DNA of 64,000 nt. Source: Hyphomicrobiales bacterium (GTDB lineage Bacteria; Pseudomonadota; Alphaproteobacteria; Rhizobiales; Rhizobiaceae). The notes below the pieces were generated by a model. It saw only the letters and a program-made list of their open reading frames with translations, was not told the DNA's origin and searched no databases. The stretch spans positions 91,276 to 155,275 of the forward strand of contig UBUL01000008.1 in assembly GCA_900468625.1 (NCBI GenBank), read 5' to 3'. The translations under genes and the position numbers were made by a program. Positions within the stretch are counted from its first letter, which is position 1, and each line of letters opens with the position of its first letter. Shown piece by piece: positions 1 to 8,244 of this stretch.

Positions 1-557
1 CTCATCGGATCGCTGGTCTGTGTCGGAAGCAGTTTTTGCGCTAGTTGCGTCGCAAACCTGCTGCCGGCTTGCCGCAACCTCGTCAGGCCATCGACATGTT
101 GCGTTTGGCTGTATCTAGTCGCGACGATCAGGTCCGCAGAGAGAGAATCCATCATCCGAAGCATTTCTGGCAAACAGGTTTCGTCGTGTTGAAGGTCTGC
201 GTCCATCACGGCGACGATGGGTGCCGAGCTGGAGAGAATTCCCTCAATGCATGCGCCAGCCAGCCCACGCCGGTTGATACGCCTGATCCCCCGCACGCGA
301 CGGTCGCGCAGGGATACTGTGCGGATCATCTCGATGGTTTGATCGCGAGAGTCGTCATCGACGAAGATGGCTTCCCATTCGATGCCGGCGAGTGTCTGAT
401 GAAGGCGGTTCACCAACGGGATGATATTGTCGATCTCGTTGAATGTCGGGATGACGATCGACAGCGAAGGTGCCAGCGGTTCGCCCCGGATGCCGCCGCA
501 TGCCTCAGGATATGGATCCTTGGCGGATAGGGTTATTTCCGAATTGGCAGCATTCAT
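1..557 (-). CDS. Family 2 glycosyltransferase (dolichyl-phosphate mannosyltransferase-like), partial
   Basis: Reading the minus strand from the ATG at 557 gives an open frame of about 185 codons that runs off the window without a stop. The motif LSIVIPTFNE (about residues 32-41) is the classic start of a GT-A family 2 domain. FVDDDSRD (about 65-72) and MDADLQHD (about 118-125, the DxD metal/nucleotide-sugar site) follow at normal spacing. Such enzymes transfer a sugar from a nucleotide donor to a polyprenyl phosphate or a growing polysaccharide at the cytoplasmic membrane face. The neighbouring O-antigen ligase-like gene on the same strand suggests surface polysaccharide assembly. The C-terminus, and so any GtrA-like membrane domain, is outside the window. 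Confidence 0.85.
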   Translation of the reverse strand, partial: MNAANSEITLSAKDPYPEACGGIRGEPLAPSLSIVIPTFNEIDNIIPLVNRLHQTLAGIEWEAIFVDDDSRDQTIEMIRTVSLRDRRVRGIRRINRRGLAGACIEGILSSSAPIVAVMDADLQHDETCLPEMLRMMDSLSADLIVATRYSQTQHVDGLTRLRQAGSRFATQLAQKLLPTQTSDPM

Positions 558-719
558 TTGTCCCGGCCACCGCTCATTTGGAGGGAAAGGTTCATGGAGC
601 GACAGTGAAAGGCCAGACTTACAGGATGCTTATAAGAGGTGGGCGAAAGCGTGGTTTGATTTTGTCGGAAAGGTGACGAGGCGCGGCATGAATGGCGACT
701 GCTATCTCCCTGGAAACGT

Positions 720-2048
720 TTATGAGTTTTTTGCCTCGCGTGCTTTCACCTTCAACTGGCATGCAAGCGCGAAAGAAGCCGTCAAAATCGACAGGCTTTC
801 GCCGCTTACGAGCCGGTTGTTCGAGTTGCTGAGGATGGTGAAGCTGAAAAAGAGAAGGATCAGCAGGAAGGCGTGCACCGCATGCCTTGAAATGACACCG
901 AGACGCGCTGCGCGCCACACGCTGAGGCAAAAGCAGCCTAGCATGATGCCAAATACGAGCGCTCCGAACAGGCCGTATCGAATGAGGATTTCCAGATAGC
1001 CATTGTGCATGAAAGTGTATCCGACATTTGGATAGCGGGTATGAGGCCACAGCTCGAGCCACTCGCTTCCCCAACCGAAAATCGGAGCGGCGGAAAACAA
1101 TTCCCAGGCGTTTGCCCAGAGTTGAAGCCGTTCATTCATGGAGATCGGCGTGGCACCGCTGTCGATGGAGTGCGAGACCGCATCGCCGAGTTGCTCGGTT
1201 GCGCCGGCATCCCTGAACATGGAAATGGTCGCCGCAATCGTCGGCCCGGCGGTGCGCGAAAGATTTTCCCGGACGGCATATATGCCGCCAGCAAGTGATG
1301 TTGCGAGAAGGAGGACAATCAAAATCGCTAAACGCTTCTTCAAGCTGCGCAAGACAAGAAACCCGACGATCGGCATCACTGGAACAAGCGAGAGCCAGAC
1401 GCCTTTCGATTTCGCTCCATATATGCCGAGAAGGCAAAGCACGCATAAAAATGGCGATATGACACAGGCATAAAGCCGTATGGCGCGGTTGCTGGTGTCC
1501 TCTGTGAGGTAGTGCAGGAGCCAGAAAATGGCTCCGATCAAAATCATGCCGCAGCAAACAGCCCCATGTATCTGATTATGCTGGATCAGCGGAATGACGG
1601 TCTCGCCTTCAAGAACTGCATCGATGTGCATGCCCGTCAGAAGGATTACCAGCGCGAAGCCGAAATAGACGGCGACTAACTTCTCGAGGTGGGGCCAGCA
1701 TTGGAATAGGCCAAAAGCCAGAGGCGGGAATATCAGGGGCATGAGGAAAAGCAGGTCATGGTCGCCAACAGGATGATCGGCCTGGAGCGCGAACTGCAAA
1801 ACATATCGCATGCCGGCGTAGCCTCCCCACGCCAGGCATAGCCAGCCGCGCCAATCGATTGGCGGCCTCGGTTGGGATCTGACATACAGGGTAAGCGACA
1901 GGATCAATAGAAGTGCGCCGGCATAGCGATAGGCATAACTCTCGATCAGAGATGCCGACATGATAACCAGCCAGAGCGCATCCGCCATATAGATCAATTT
2001 TCCACCGGATGACCGGCTCAGGTCGGCGGAGCGAAGATGGATGTTCAT
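720..2048 (-). CDS. O-antigen ligase / Wzy-type polymerase family membrane protein
   Basis: This 442-residue protein is almost entirely hydrophobic, with around ten or more predicted membrane segments. The large loop in the second half carries NERLQLWANAWELFSAAPIFGWGSEW and then HNGYLEILIRYGLFGALVF, written here as two motifs separated by about 20 residues. This is the Wzy_C/O-antigen ligase signature (R/W-rich loop followed by HN.yLe...e.G). These proteins join lipid-linked glycans to lipid A core or polymerise repeat units in the periplasm. The start at 2048 is preceded by GAGGTG about 8 bases upstream. It lies upstream of the truncated glycosyltransferase on the same strand (162-base gap), consistent with an exopolysaccharide or LPS cluster. 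Ligase and polymerase cannot be separated by sequence alone. Confidence 0.8.
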   Translation of the reverse strand: MNIHLRSADLSRSSGGKLIYMADALWLVIMSASLIESYAYRYAGALLLILSLTLYVRSQPRPPIDWRGWLCLAWGGYAGMRYVLQFALQADHPVGDHDLLFLMPLIFPPLAFGLFQCWPHLEKLVAVYFGFALVILLTGMHIDAVLEGETVIPLIQHNQIHGAVCCGMILIGAIFWLLHYLTEDTSNRAIRLYACVISPFLCVLCLLGIYGAKSKGVWLSLVPVMPIVGFLVLRSLKKRLAILIVLLLATSLAGGIYAVRENLSRTAGPTIAATISMFRDAGATEQLGDAVSHSIDSGATPISMNERLQLWANAWELFSAAPIFGWGSEWLELWPHTRYPNVGYTFMHNGYLEILIRYGLFGALVFGIMLGCFCLSVWRAARLGVISRHAVHAFLLILLFFSFTILSNSNNRLVSGESLSILTASFALACQLKVKAREAKNS

Positions 2049-2522
2049 GCCATCACCTCAAAGATTCGCGTGAAAATTGATCCAATCCAGCTTCCGCGTC
2101 ACCGGCCACCGTCTCATTGGAACGACCGGGCGTCGCTTGCGGGGATATACAATTATCCAAGAGATCGATCATCCCATCTCACGCTTGCTATTTCCATCGG
2201 CTCCAAACTCTCGTCAACCGGCGATATACATCAAACTCGACCGGGTAAAAGGGATTTCACGACTGAGCTGCACAGTTGGTGGCTGACGGATGGTCCCGCA
2301 TGATCGACCAGATCTTTTATGCGATGGTTCCGTGGGCAGGCTTCTTATCGCCGGCGAGGAGAGCTGGGCCATAAACCACGCAAATGAGGCATCGGACGAG
2401 ATCGGCGACAGGACCAGCTTGCTGGATTCAGCAATCCGAAAAGCATGCTGGCAATGAGGCCGCGACGTCCTCGACCGATATGGCGATTGGAGACGGCAAT
2501 CCAAGTAAGACGAACGAAGCCG
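2049..2522. other. Intergenic region, nothing recognised
   Basis: A 474-base gap lies between the start of the O-antigen ligase-like gene and the end of the cytochrome b561 gene. Frames here are short, overlap one another and lack a convincing ribosome binding site. No FNR-type palindrome was seen. It should hold the promoter of the minus-strand polysaccharide genes. Confidence 0.4.
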
Positions 2523-3293
2523 TCAGGTCGAAGCGAAGAACATCCCGCCGAACAAGGTAATCGACCCATAGACAAGGCCCGCGGATGCAAGCAGGCAGAC
2601 TGCCGCGAGAAGCAGCGATCCGCCCTTGGTCTCGCTGCGATCAGCATAATTGGCACGTCTCTTGCGGCCCGTGACCATCGCGCCGATGAGGTTCTCGCGC
2701 TTGACGAACTGATAATAGAGATTGGCCGCTATGTGCAAAAAGGCCAGCCCAAGAATGGCAACATAAAACCATGTGTCGTGGATCGAAGCGGCCCAACCCG
2801 AAATCGTGTCGCCGGCCATATCGGCAAAGGGGCCAGCCGCCGTCACGCCGTCGCTGGAGAAAAGACCGAGCAGCACCTGAACGGCGCAGACAAACAGCAA
2901 CCCTATAACCATCAATCCACCGGCAGGGTTGTGCCCAAGGTAATGTGCCGCTCTCTTGTTGCGCAAGTTTTTGAGGTAGTTCCATGCTGCAGACGGCGAG
3001 CGTACAAAGTTCGAGAACCGGGCCGTGGATCCTCCAACAATTCCCCAGAGAACTCGATACACCAAAAGCACCAGTATGCCGTAGCCGGCAGCCTTGTGGA
3101 CAAGCATATCGGGATCGCTGAAGCCGCTCGATATCCAGGCCGTGAGGATCAGTGCTACAAGCGACCATTTGAAAAGGCGCGTGGGGAGATCCCACGCGCG
3201 GACATACTGTTCCTCTGGCGACTGCAGCGTATAGGAACTTTCTTCGAGGCGCTGATCGGAGAATTTCTCCAACGCGTGTCTTTGCGGGTTCAT
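2523..3293 (-). CDS. Cytochrome b561-family membrane protein
   Basis: The 256-residue product has an N-terminal soluble segment followed by four membrane helices. Histidines suited to haem ligation include those in DMLVHKAAGYG, the GHNPAGG loop (consistent with b561/Ni-Fe hydrogenase b-type subunits) and AFLHIAANLYYQF. The family carries electrons across or along the cytoplasmic membrane, usually to a partner c-type cytochrome. Start chosen at 3293 because AGGAA sits 6 bases upstream and the cytochrome c gene ends at 3317. A longer in-frame start at 3347 would overlap that gene and has no better site. The tight 23-base spacing implies an operon with the upstream cytochrome c gene, a common b561/c556 pairing. 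Confidence 0.85.
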   Translation of the reverse strand: MNPQRHALEKFSDQRLEESSYTLQSPEEQYVRAWDLPTRLFKWSLVALILTAWISSGFSDPDMLVHKAAGYGILVLLVYRVLWGIVGGSTARFSNFVRSPSAAWNYLKNLRNKRAAHYLGHNPAGGLMVIGLLFVCAVQVLLGLFSSDGVTAAGPFADMAGDTISGWAASIHDTWFYVAILGLAFLHIAANLYYQFVKRENLIGAMVTGRKRRANYADRSETKGGSLLLAAVCLLASAGLVYGSITLFGGMFFAST

Positions 3294-3316
3294 TCTGGGT
3301 TCCTGGCTCGAAGCAA

Positions 3317-3712
3317 TCATTTGTAAGCGGAATGGCAGGATTTGCATTCGCCGGCCACTTCTGCGAACGCCTTGCGAAAACTGGCCTTGTTCAGCGGCGC
3401 CTGGCTCGCTGCATCGGCCATTGCCGCCAATTGCTTGAATCGAGAGCTGATGTCCTTTTCCTTGGCGCCGCCTTGACGGGCGAACATGTCGCTGGCGGCT
3501 TGAGCTTCCGAAGCATAGCGCTGCATGATCTGCTTTGCGGATGTGCTGTCGAAGTTGGCGAGAACGGCCTTGGCCGATGTGGTATTATCGCGCATATCGC
3601 CCATTATGCTCTTCAAAGACGCTGCGAAGGCAGGCCCCACCGCAATTGTGAGGACGAGTGCGGTCGCAATATAGTATGGGGAGCGGCTTGTCGAACCTTG
3701 TGATCTTCTCAT
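3317..3712 (-). CDS. Cytochrome c'/c556-type periplasmic haem protein
   Basis: The protein ends in GECKSCHSAYK, a single C-terminal CxxCH haem-attachment motif typical of cytochrome c'/c556 four-helix-bundle proteins. The N-terminus (MRRSQGSTSRSPYYIATALVLTIAVGPAFA) has a positive end, a hydrophobic core and an AFA-type cleavage site, so it is exported. The start is uncertain. 3712 is chosen because it gives a standard signal peptide and has AGGA about 11 bases upstream; in-frame ATGs at 3724, 3745, 3763 and 3847 exist. It is co-directional with the cytochrome b561 gene, so the two probably exchange electrons across the membrane. Confidence 0.8.
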   Translation of the reverse strand: MRRSQGSTSRSPYYIATALVLTIAVGPAFAASLKSIMGDMRDNTTSAKAVLANFDSTSAKQIMQRYASEAQAASDMFARQGGAKEKDISSRFKQLAAMADAASQAPLNKASFRKAFAEVAGECKSCHSAYK

Positions 3713-4188
3713 CTGCTTTATCATCCTTTGAAAGGTATTCAGCATCCCTGAGAGAGGATGCATGGAAGTGTCTCTTTGCAGGCCCCGCGGGCTGCTATAT
3801 CTGGCGAACTGGGCGCCGACCGCCTGAATGGGCGGCCGCTTGTTCAAACGGCTACAGCGTACGCTTCACCGCTCAATCCTAACGAGCCGATCAGCGTAAG
3901 GAAGACGATCGTCATGCGCCGCAAAGCATTTCGTACCATTTCATTGCAATTCCGTTTGTCATGCAGAACAAATGCAGGATACTGCTGACGAGCACCTGAA
4001 CGAATGCATTAAAGATGATCAACCTCTGCTTTTCCGTGGGACTGGCGAGTGATGAAACGAGGCAAAAGCGGAGATAAAATACTGCGTTGGTATGAGAATG
4101 CCCGCAGCATATCGCTTGGCAACTCACGCTGCATTTCGCGGCTGAATGCAAAGCAATGACACTCAACTGCGGACAAAAGCAGGCCCGG
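3713..4188. other. Intergenic region upstream of cytochrome operon
   Basis: About 476 bases between the cytochrome c gene and the end of the sensor kinase gene. Part may be an N-terminal extension of the cytochrome c frame. The remainder has only short overlapping frames and no recognised repeat or FNR-type palindrome. Confidence 0.35.
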
Positions 4189-5502
4189 CTAGAACGACAT
4201 GGTCGCGACTGCACCGCCCGACGGCAGATTCGATAGAACAAGGCGCCCGTCATGCGCTTCCATTGTCTCGCCGACAATGGAAAGACCGAGGCCAAGGCCG
4301 TCTTCGCGATCGGTCTTTCCCAGGCTCTCGCCACTCTCGCTCAGACGCATTTTCGTAAAGCCCGGACCTTGATCGGCGACGCTGATGCCGATGTCGAAGA
4401 CAGTGATGGTAATCACCCCATTCTCCGGACTGTGATGCAGCGCGTTTTCAATCAGGTTGCGAAGAGCGCGAAATAAGAAGTCCCTGGCGCCGCTTACGAG
4501 CACGGGTCCCTTCTCGATCTTGAGTTCGATATTGCGACCGGCTCCCACGATCATGGGAGCCAAATATCGAGCGACATCGGTGGCCACTTCTCCTAGATTC
4601 ACGACATCGCTTGCTTCGTAATGGAGCGTCCGCACGCGCACCCGGTCGATCAATTGGGTAATGACCCGTTCGATATCTTCAAAATCCCGCTCCACCGCGC
4701 GTGCGATCGGATCCTGGGAAAGGGACAGACGTGTCTTGGCGATGGCGAGCGGTGTACGAAGTTCGTGAGCCAGTTGCGCGGAAAAGCGTTCCAGCGACAG
4801 AAATCCGCCCTGCAGACGATCCAGGGCGGCATTTACCGATCTGATCAAGGCCAGCACGTCATTGGGCATGCCGCTCTCCGTCAGGCGCGTGGCGATGCTT
4901 GATGGGCCGATCCGAGCAGCCTCATGTGCCGCCACGCGCAATGGGCTTAACGCCAGACCTACGACGATGATGTTTGTTGCAAGCAGTATCAGGACGAAAG
5001 GAATCCAGATCCAGGCAATGTCCTTGACGAATTCCTCAAGAACGCTGTCGAAGATGACGTGAGCTTTAGGGAAGGCAATCTGTATCGCTTCAACCGCGCC
5101 GGACGACGGTGTGGGGGTCGATATACCAAAAAGTGCCTTCTGTCCCCCGTGGGACGGCAGCTCGAAATATTGGGTTCGGTTGTTGATGTAGGGGATCAGC
5201 GGTTGCTGCAGTCCCGAAGAATCGATGACCCGGCCGTCTTGCCCCAAAATCACATATTGCCCCCGCAGCTCGCGGATACGCGCTTTGGTGGCCTTGGCAT
5301 AGGAGTTCGAAAGTTGCGGGTCCGCTAGCAGTCCGCGACGCAGGTCCTCCGCAAAAGTCGAAAGCGTTTCCTCGCGAAATGCGTCGTTCGAGGCTTGAAA
5401 GCGGACATAGAGAAACACCGCGCTGGCGCAGATCGCAACGACGGCGACGATCAGCATTGCGACGATCAGTCGTTGCAGAAGTGTCAGACGCTTACTGTTC
5501 AA
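4189..5502 (-). CDS. Two-component sensor histidine kinase
   Basis: The 437-residue protein has a membrane helix at about 10-32, a periplasmic sensor of about 125 residues, a second helix at about 162-187 and a HAMP-like linker. The dimerisation/phosphoacceptor helix carries AHELRTPLA (H246). The ATPase domain has the N box NLIENALHH (about 349-356), DQGPGF (about 377-382) and GLGLGLSIV (about 402-410). It autophosphorylates and passes phosphate to the response regulator encoded immediately upstream. Their reading frames overlap by 4 bases, so they are translationally coupled. The signal is unknown. The adjacent cytochromes and glycosyltransferases do not settle it. Confidence 0.92.
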   Translation of the reverse strand: MNSKRLTLLQRLIVAMLIVAVVAICASAVFLYVRFQASNDAFREETLSTFAEDLRRGLLADPQLSNSYAKATKARIRELRGQYVILGQDGRVIDSSGLQQPLIPYINNRTQYFELPSHGGQKALFGISTPTPSSGAVEAIQIAFPKAHVIFDSVLEEFVKDIAWIWIPFVLILLATNIIVVGLALSPLRVAAHEAARIGPSSIATRLTESGMPNDVLALIRSVNAALDRLQGGFLSLERFSAQLAHELRTPLAIAKTRLSLSQDPIARAVERDFEDIERVITQLIDRVRVRTLHYEASDVVNLGEVATDVARYLAPMIVGAGRNIELKIEKGPVLVSGARDFLFRALRNLIENALHHSPENGVITITVFDIGISVADQGPGFTKMRLSESGESLGKTDREDGLGLGLSIVGETMEAHDGRLVLSNLPSGGAVATMSF

Positions 5503-6176
5503 GGTCGTTTTTCCATCAGCATATAACCGATGCCACGCATATTATGGATATAGAGGACCGATCCGGCGCTCTGCAGCTTCTTGCGCAACCGATGCAGCAA
5601 AACCTCGATGGCGTTCGAGCTTAATTCGTCGCCAAAGCCGTAGATGGCTTCCTCGACCTCTGCCTTGGACAGGACATGATTAGGGCGCCGCAGAAATAGA
5701 TGGAGTGCTGCAAATTCGCGGCGGCTGAGGGAAAGTTGCGTCTCGCCGACGGAGGCGGAATACTGGCTTGGATCAAAAGTGACGTCGCCATGCTGCAGGA
5801 CGGTTCCATGACGGGGCTGACCGCGGCGCATGATCGCGCGCAAGCGAGAAATCAGCACGCCCATCACAAATGGCTTGCAAAGATAGTCGTCGGCGCCGCT
5901 GTCGAGAGCATCAATGATCGAACTCGAGGCATCGCGTGCGGTCAGGACGAGAAGAGGTGTCGACGGCGCCGTTTTTCGCAACGGTTCTATCAGCGTGAGC
6001 CCATCGCGATCGGGCAATCCCAGATCCAGGATGATCGAGTCGTAGTCGACCGTTGCCGCAGCCTCCTCAGCATCATGGGCGTTCGAGACATGGTCCACGG
6101 TGAAGCCATGGGAGCGCATGGCATCATGCGTCACGGCAGCCAGCTTGGCATTATCCTCGACAAGCAACACGCGCAT
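5499..6176 (-). CDS. OmpR-family response regulator
   Basis: A 225-residue regulator with an N-terminal receiver domain: acidic pair E7/D8, phosphoacceptor D51 in ILDLGLPDRDG, T in LTARD, and K in DYLCKPF. A C-terminal winged-helix DNA-binding domain follows (SRREFAALHLFLRRPNHVLSK and AIEVLLHRLRKKL). It forms a two-gene operon with the downstream kinase, with a 4-base overlap. Domain order and length match the PhoB/OmpR/QseB class. The regulated genes cannot be told from the sequence. Confidence 0.93.
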   Translation of the reverse strand: MRVLLVEDNAKLAAVTHDAMRSHGFTVDHVSNAHDAEEAAATVDYDSIILDLGLPDRDGLTLIEPLRKTAPSTPLLVLTARDASSSIIDALDSGADDYLCKPFVMGVLISRLRAIMRRGQPRHGTVLQHGDVTFDPSQYSASVGETQLSLSRREFAALHLFLRRPNHVLSKAEVEEAIYGFGDELSSNAIEVLLHRLRKKLQSAGSVLYIHNMRGIGYMLMEKRP

Positions 6177-6666
6177 GTGGCGTCTTCCTATTCATATGGA
6201 GACAAGACAAGATGGCGGGCTTCCTGCTCATTGTAACGGGCGACGATCACATGATGCTGCGATCAAACGGGTTTCAGGACGCGAATTGGCGGTGGTGACT
6301 AGTTTCAACAGAATCTGACCTCAGGCACAAAATTTCGAAAGCTGCGGGACGCGTTCGCACAAGGTGCGGGGAGTAGCTCTGGGCCAACTTCGCTCAAAAA
6401 GCTCGTCACCGCCGGCGAAAACCAACTCGCCAAACTGCGGGCCAACCTAGTGTGGCTTACTGTCACGAACCTGAAATTCGGCAGCCCGGGTACTTTTGCT
6501 GGAAGATCTACCTACGCAGCACGTCTAAGAGGAGTCGTTGGATGAAGGCACGGAATAGAGGCCGATTCCATCTTTCCGCCGGGATTTCGTAAGCGTCCTG
6601 TAAGTCGGGTTCAACATGCTTGCCCTCAGTTGTGGTGGTGCGCCGCCAATTCTGAGGTGGATGTGT
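6177..6666. other. Divergent intergenic region, response regulator / GT25
   Basis: About 490 bases separate the divergently transcribed response regulator and family 25 glycosyltransferase genes. A short perfect hairpin, CGCAC-AAG-GTGCG, lies at 6356-6368. No coding frame with a good start site was recognised, and no TTGAT-type operator is present. Confidence 0.35.
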
Positions 6667-7533
6667 ATGACGGATGCAAAGCGTTGCGATGCGTCGTTGG
6701 CTGTATTTCTGATCAATCTCGATCGGGCCGGCGATCGATTGCTTTCAATGCAGCACAAATTGTGGCGCATGGGTTTTCGGTTCGAACGGGTATCGGCTAT
6801 CGACGGCGCTGCCATAGAGTTTCCAATGCCTGATTTCGACGAATTCGCCTTCCGCTTCAAGCATGGCCGTTGGCGCAATCCGGCTGAAGTCGGATGCTAT
6901 CTGAGCCATATCGAATGCGCGAGACGTCTGCTCGCTTCGAACAGCGAGTTCGCTCTTGTTCTGGAGGACGATCTCACGTTTCCAGATGATTTCAGGGGGC
7001 TTATGGATGCGGCGCTCAAACAAAACGAAAAGTGGGATATCCTGCGCCTTTCGACGGTCAGCCGCGGGCGAAAATTCAACTTTTCTCAGCTGACCAAAAA
7101 TCGAAGCCTGGCCGTTGCGTTGACTCGTGAAAAGGGGTCGGGCGCCTATATCATCAATCGCCGTGCTGCGGCCTGGTTGGTTGACGAACTCCTGCCCATG
7201 CAATTGCCATTCGATCTGGCGTTCGATCTGGAATTCTTTGTCGGATTGAAATCGGCCTTCGTCTTTCCCATTCCGGTCGATCAGCAATTGGGATTTCCTT
7301 CCCAGATTCAAGGAGAACGCCGTCGCCGGTTTCACAGATCTCGAGGACATTATTTCACGGTCTTGCCCTACAGAATGTTCGTAGAAACCGCGCGCTTGCT
7401 GGCACGGTTCGCTCAGTTGCTTGGGCATCTGACAAATGAGCGGACGAAACCAGCGATCTATGGCAAGGAGAGGTATGGGCCTGAGGAAATGCCTCCTATC
7501 CACAGCCAGGCAAGGCGGATTGGCAAGATGTAA
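6667..7533 (+). CDS. Family 25 glycosyltransferase (LPS biosynthesis type)
   Basis: The 288-residue protein begins MTDAKRCDASLAVFLINLDRAGDR. FLINLDR is the GT25 hallmark. It continues with GCYLSHIECARRLL and ALVLEDDLTFP (EDD metal/nucleotide-sugar site), then GAYIINRRAAAWL. Members add galactose or similar sugars to LPS core or other surface glycans. The start at 6667 is preferred because AGGTGG lies 6 bases upstream; in-frame ATGs at 6616 and 6661 are worse placed. It stands alone between a regulatory pair and an SPW-repeat gene on the opposite strand and may mark the right edge of the polysaccharide segment. Confidence 0.85.
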   Translation: MTDAKRCDASLAVFLINLDRAGDRLLSMQHKLWRMGFRFERVSAIDGAAIEFPMPDFDEFAFRFKHGRWRNPAEVGCYLSHIECARRLLASNSEFALVLEDDLTFPDDFRGLMDAALKQNEKWDILRLSTVSRGRKFNFSQLTKNRSLAVALTREKGSGAYIINRRAAAWLVDELLPMQLPFDLAFDLEFFVGLKSAFVFPIPVDQQLGFPSQIQGERRRRFHRSRGHYFTVLPYRMFVETARLLARFAQLLGHLTNERTKPAIYGKERYGPEEMPPIHSQARRIGKM

Positions 7534-7698
7534 CAACAGTTGGGATCACGGCGGAGACGGTGCCGCATGTTCGCCCGAAGTCTCCATCTGCCACTTCAAG
7601 CTTCCGCAGTTCAAAATCGGGTTTACTCGGATGTATGCTCGGGCGAAGCTGGGTTGTTCGCCGCATTTCCAGTGCTTGCGGGATTCATGCCTTCGTTC

Positions 7699-8061
7699 CT
7701 ACAGGTCCGTGCCGAAATGCGGACGTATGGCCGCGAGCGTCGTTCCGCCGATCATCACAAGAAGTGCTCCGGTCAGCACGTTATCACAGGCAAACGGGAC
7801 GTCATCGCTGAACCCGAGCACCCAAGGCACGGCGATAAGCCAAGCGCCGAATACGAGCTTCAGCCATTCGTTCCATATTTCAGGGGCACGCAGCCCCAGG
7901 AGCGACACGATCAGGATCGCAAGGCCTGCGGACCATTCCGCAAAATCGATAATCGGGGTGGTGTAGGTAGGCGCCAAGATGTAAGGCGTGCTCCAGGGCG
8001 CAACGATGATGTATAGGCCGAGCCAGAGGCTCAGCCAATTCTGCCAACGTTGTTCGTTCAT
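7699..8061 (-). CDS. SPW-repeat membrane protein (copy 1)
   Basis: A 120-residue protein starting MNEQRWQNWLSLWLGLYIIVAPW. It contains four hydrophobic helices arranged as two repeats, each with a (S/A/V)PW turn (APWSTP and VPWVLGF), the mark of the SPW repeat family. Function of the family is not established. The protein is predicted to sit in the inner membrane. The start at 8061 has GGAG 6 bases upstream; the ATG at 8073 is poorly spaced. It is divergent from the triple-fusion enzyme gene, and the FNR-type palindrome at 8198 lies between them. It is one of five such genes in this window. Confidence 0.85.
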   Translation of the reverse strand: MNEQRWQNWLSLWLGLYIIVAPWSTPYILAPTYTTPIIDFAEWSAGLAILIVSLLGLRAPEIWNEWLKLVFGAWLIAVPWVLGFSDDVPFACDNVLTGALLVMIGGTTLAAIRPHFGTDL

Positions 8062-8197
8062 GGCAGGCTCCATCCTTTAGTTACCGCTAGACTATATGAG
8101 GGTGGGCATCCTTTGATTGCGCTGGCTCAACATCGAACATAGTTTCCGACCGGCCAGGAGACCGATGGGGGCAACCGCGAGTTGGCGGCGTGCGGCA

Positions 8198-8211
8198 TTG
8201 ATCCTGGTCAA
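8198..8211. promoter_or_regulatory. FNR/FixK-type operator
   Basis: TTGATCCTGGTCAA, a TTGAT-N4-GTCAA palindrome. Its centre is about 40 bases before the triple-fusion enzyme start at 8245, closer than at most other genes here, and about 143 bases before the divergent SPW gene. Confidence 0.65.
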
Positions 8212-8244
8212 GGCAATAGATCGTCAGGAGGATATGATGCTTCC

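Noticed and set aside
2037..2656. Several overlapping frames between the ligase and cytochrome genes
   Set aside because: None has family-like sequence or a ribosome site; most overlap antisense frames.
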